Made by a program: the position numbers and the translations under genes. The notes under the pieces are model-generated. The model had not been told where the DNA came from. It was given only the letters and a program-made list of their open reading frames with translations, and did not search any database. This document shows, one piece after another, positions 6,204-6,232 of a stretch of 6,232 nt of DNA. The DNA is from Syntrophaceae bacterium UBA5761 (GTDB taxonomy: Bacteria; Desulfobacterota; Syntrophia; Syntrophales; UBA4778), in the NCBI GenBank assembly GCA_002418885.1, contig DIEZ01000022.1:1-6232 (forward strand), given 5' to 3'. Each line of letters opens with the position of its first letter. The first letter of the stretch is position 1.

Positions 6204-6232
6204 CTCTCTCCTTTATATGAAAATATTCACAA

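Noticed and set aside
6212..6217. TATAAA as a -10 box for the DUF554 gene
   Set aside because: The start point would fall only about two bases before the ribosome binding site and no -35 element is visible at the right spacing within the window.

Overview
All confidently identified genes in this window lie on the minus strand, so transcription runs from the right edge to the left edge. In that order they are: a DUF554 membrane protein (6193-5522), an N-acyl-D-amino-acid deacylase (5468-3837), a non-coding gap of about 350 bp, a soluble GAF-PAS histidine kinase (3485-1758), a sigma-54-type response regulator (1757-354), and a final 353 bp without a convincing gene. The base composition (moderately high GC), the cytoplasmic kinase paired with an NtrC-class activator, and the D-aminoacylase suggest a Gram-negative environmental bacterium, perhaps a deltaproteobacterium or relative. 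That placement is inference; no marker gene is present.

The right half looks metabolic. DUF554 and the deacylase are 53 bp apart and probably co-transcribed. A hairpin just after the deacylase stop may end or weaken that transcript.

The left half is a regulatory cassette. Kinase and regulator abut with no spacer: the kinase TAG is followed directly by the regulator's TTG, in the same reading frame. The regulator has an intact receiver domain, an AAA+ domain with a GAFTDA variant of the sigma-54 contact loop, and a C-terminal Fis-type helix-turn-helix.

The most interesting signal is in the non-coding DNA. Two well-formed -24/-12 (sigma-54) promoters read on the minus strand. One (3625-3610) lies upstream of the kinase, behind two adjacent perfect palindromes (3666-3709) placed where an enhancer would sit. 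The other (129-114) is a full match to TGGCAC-N5-TTGCW. It lies downstream of the regulator and fires off the left edge through a strong leader hairpin (37-75). The simplest model is an autoregulated two-component system with an adjacent sigma-54 target that is either a gene just beyond the window or a small RNA. What the kinase senses, and whether the deacylase or DUF554 protein is connected to it, cannot be read from this sequence.
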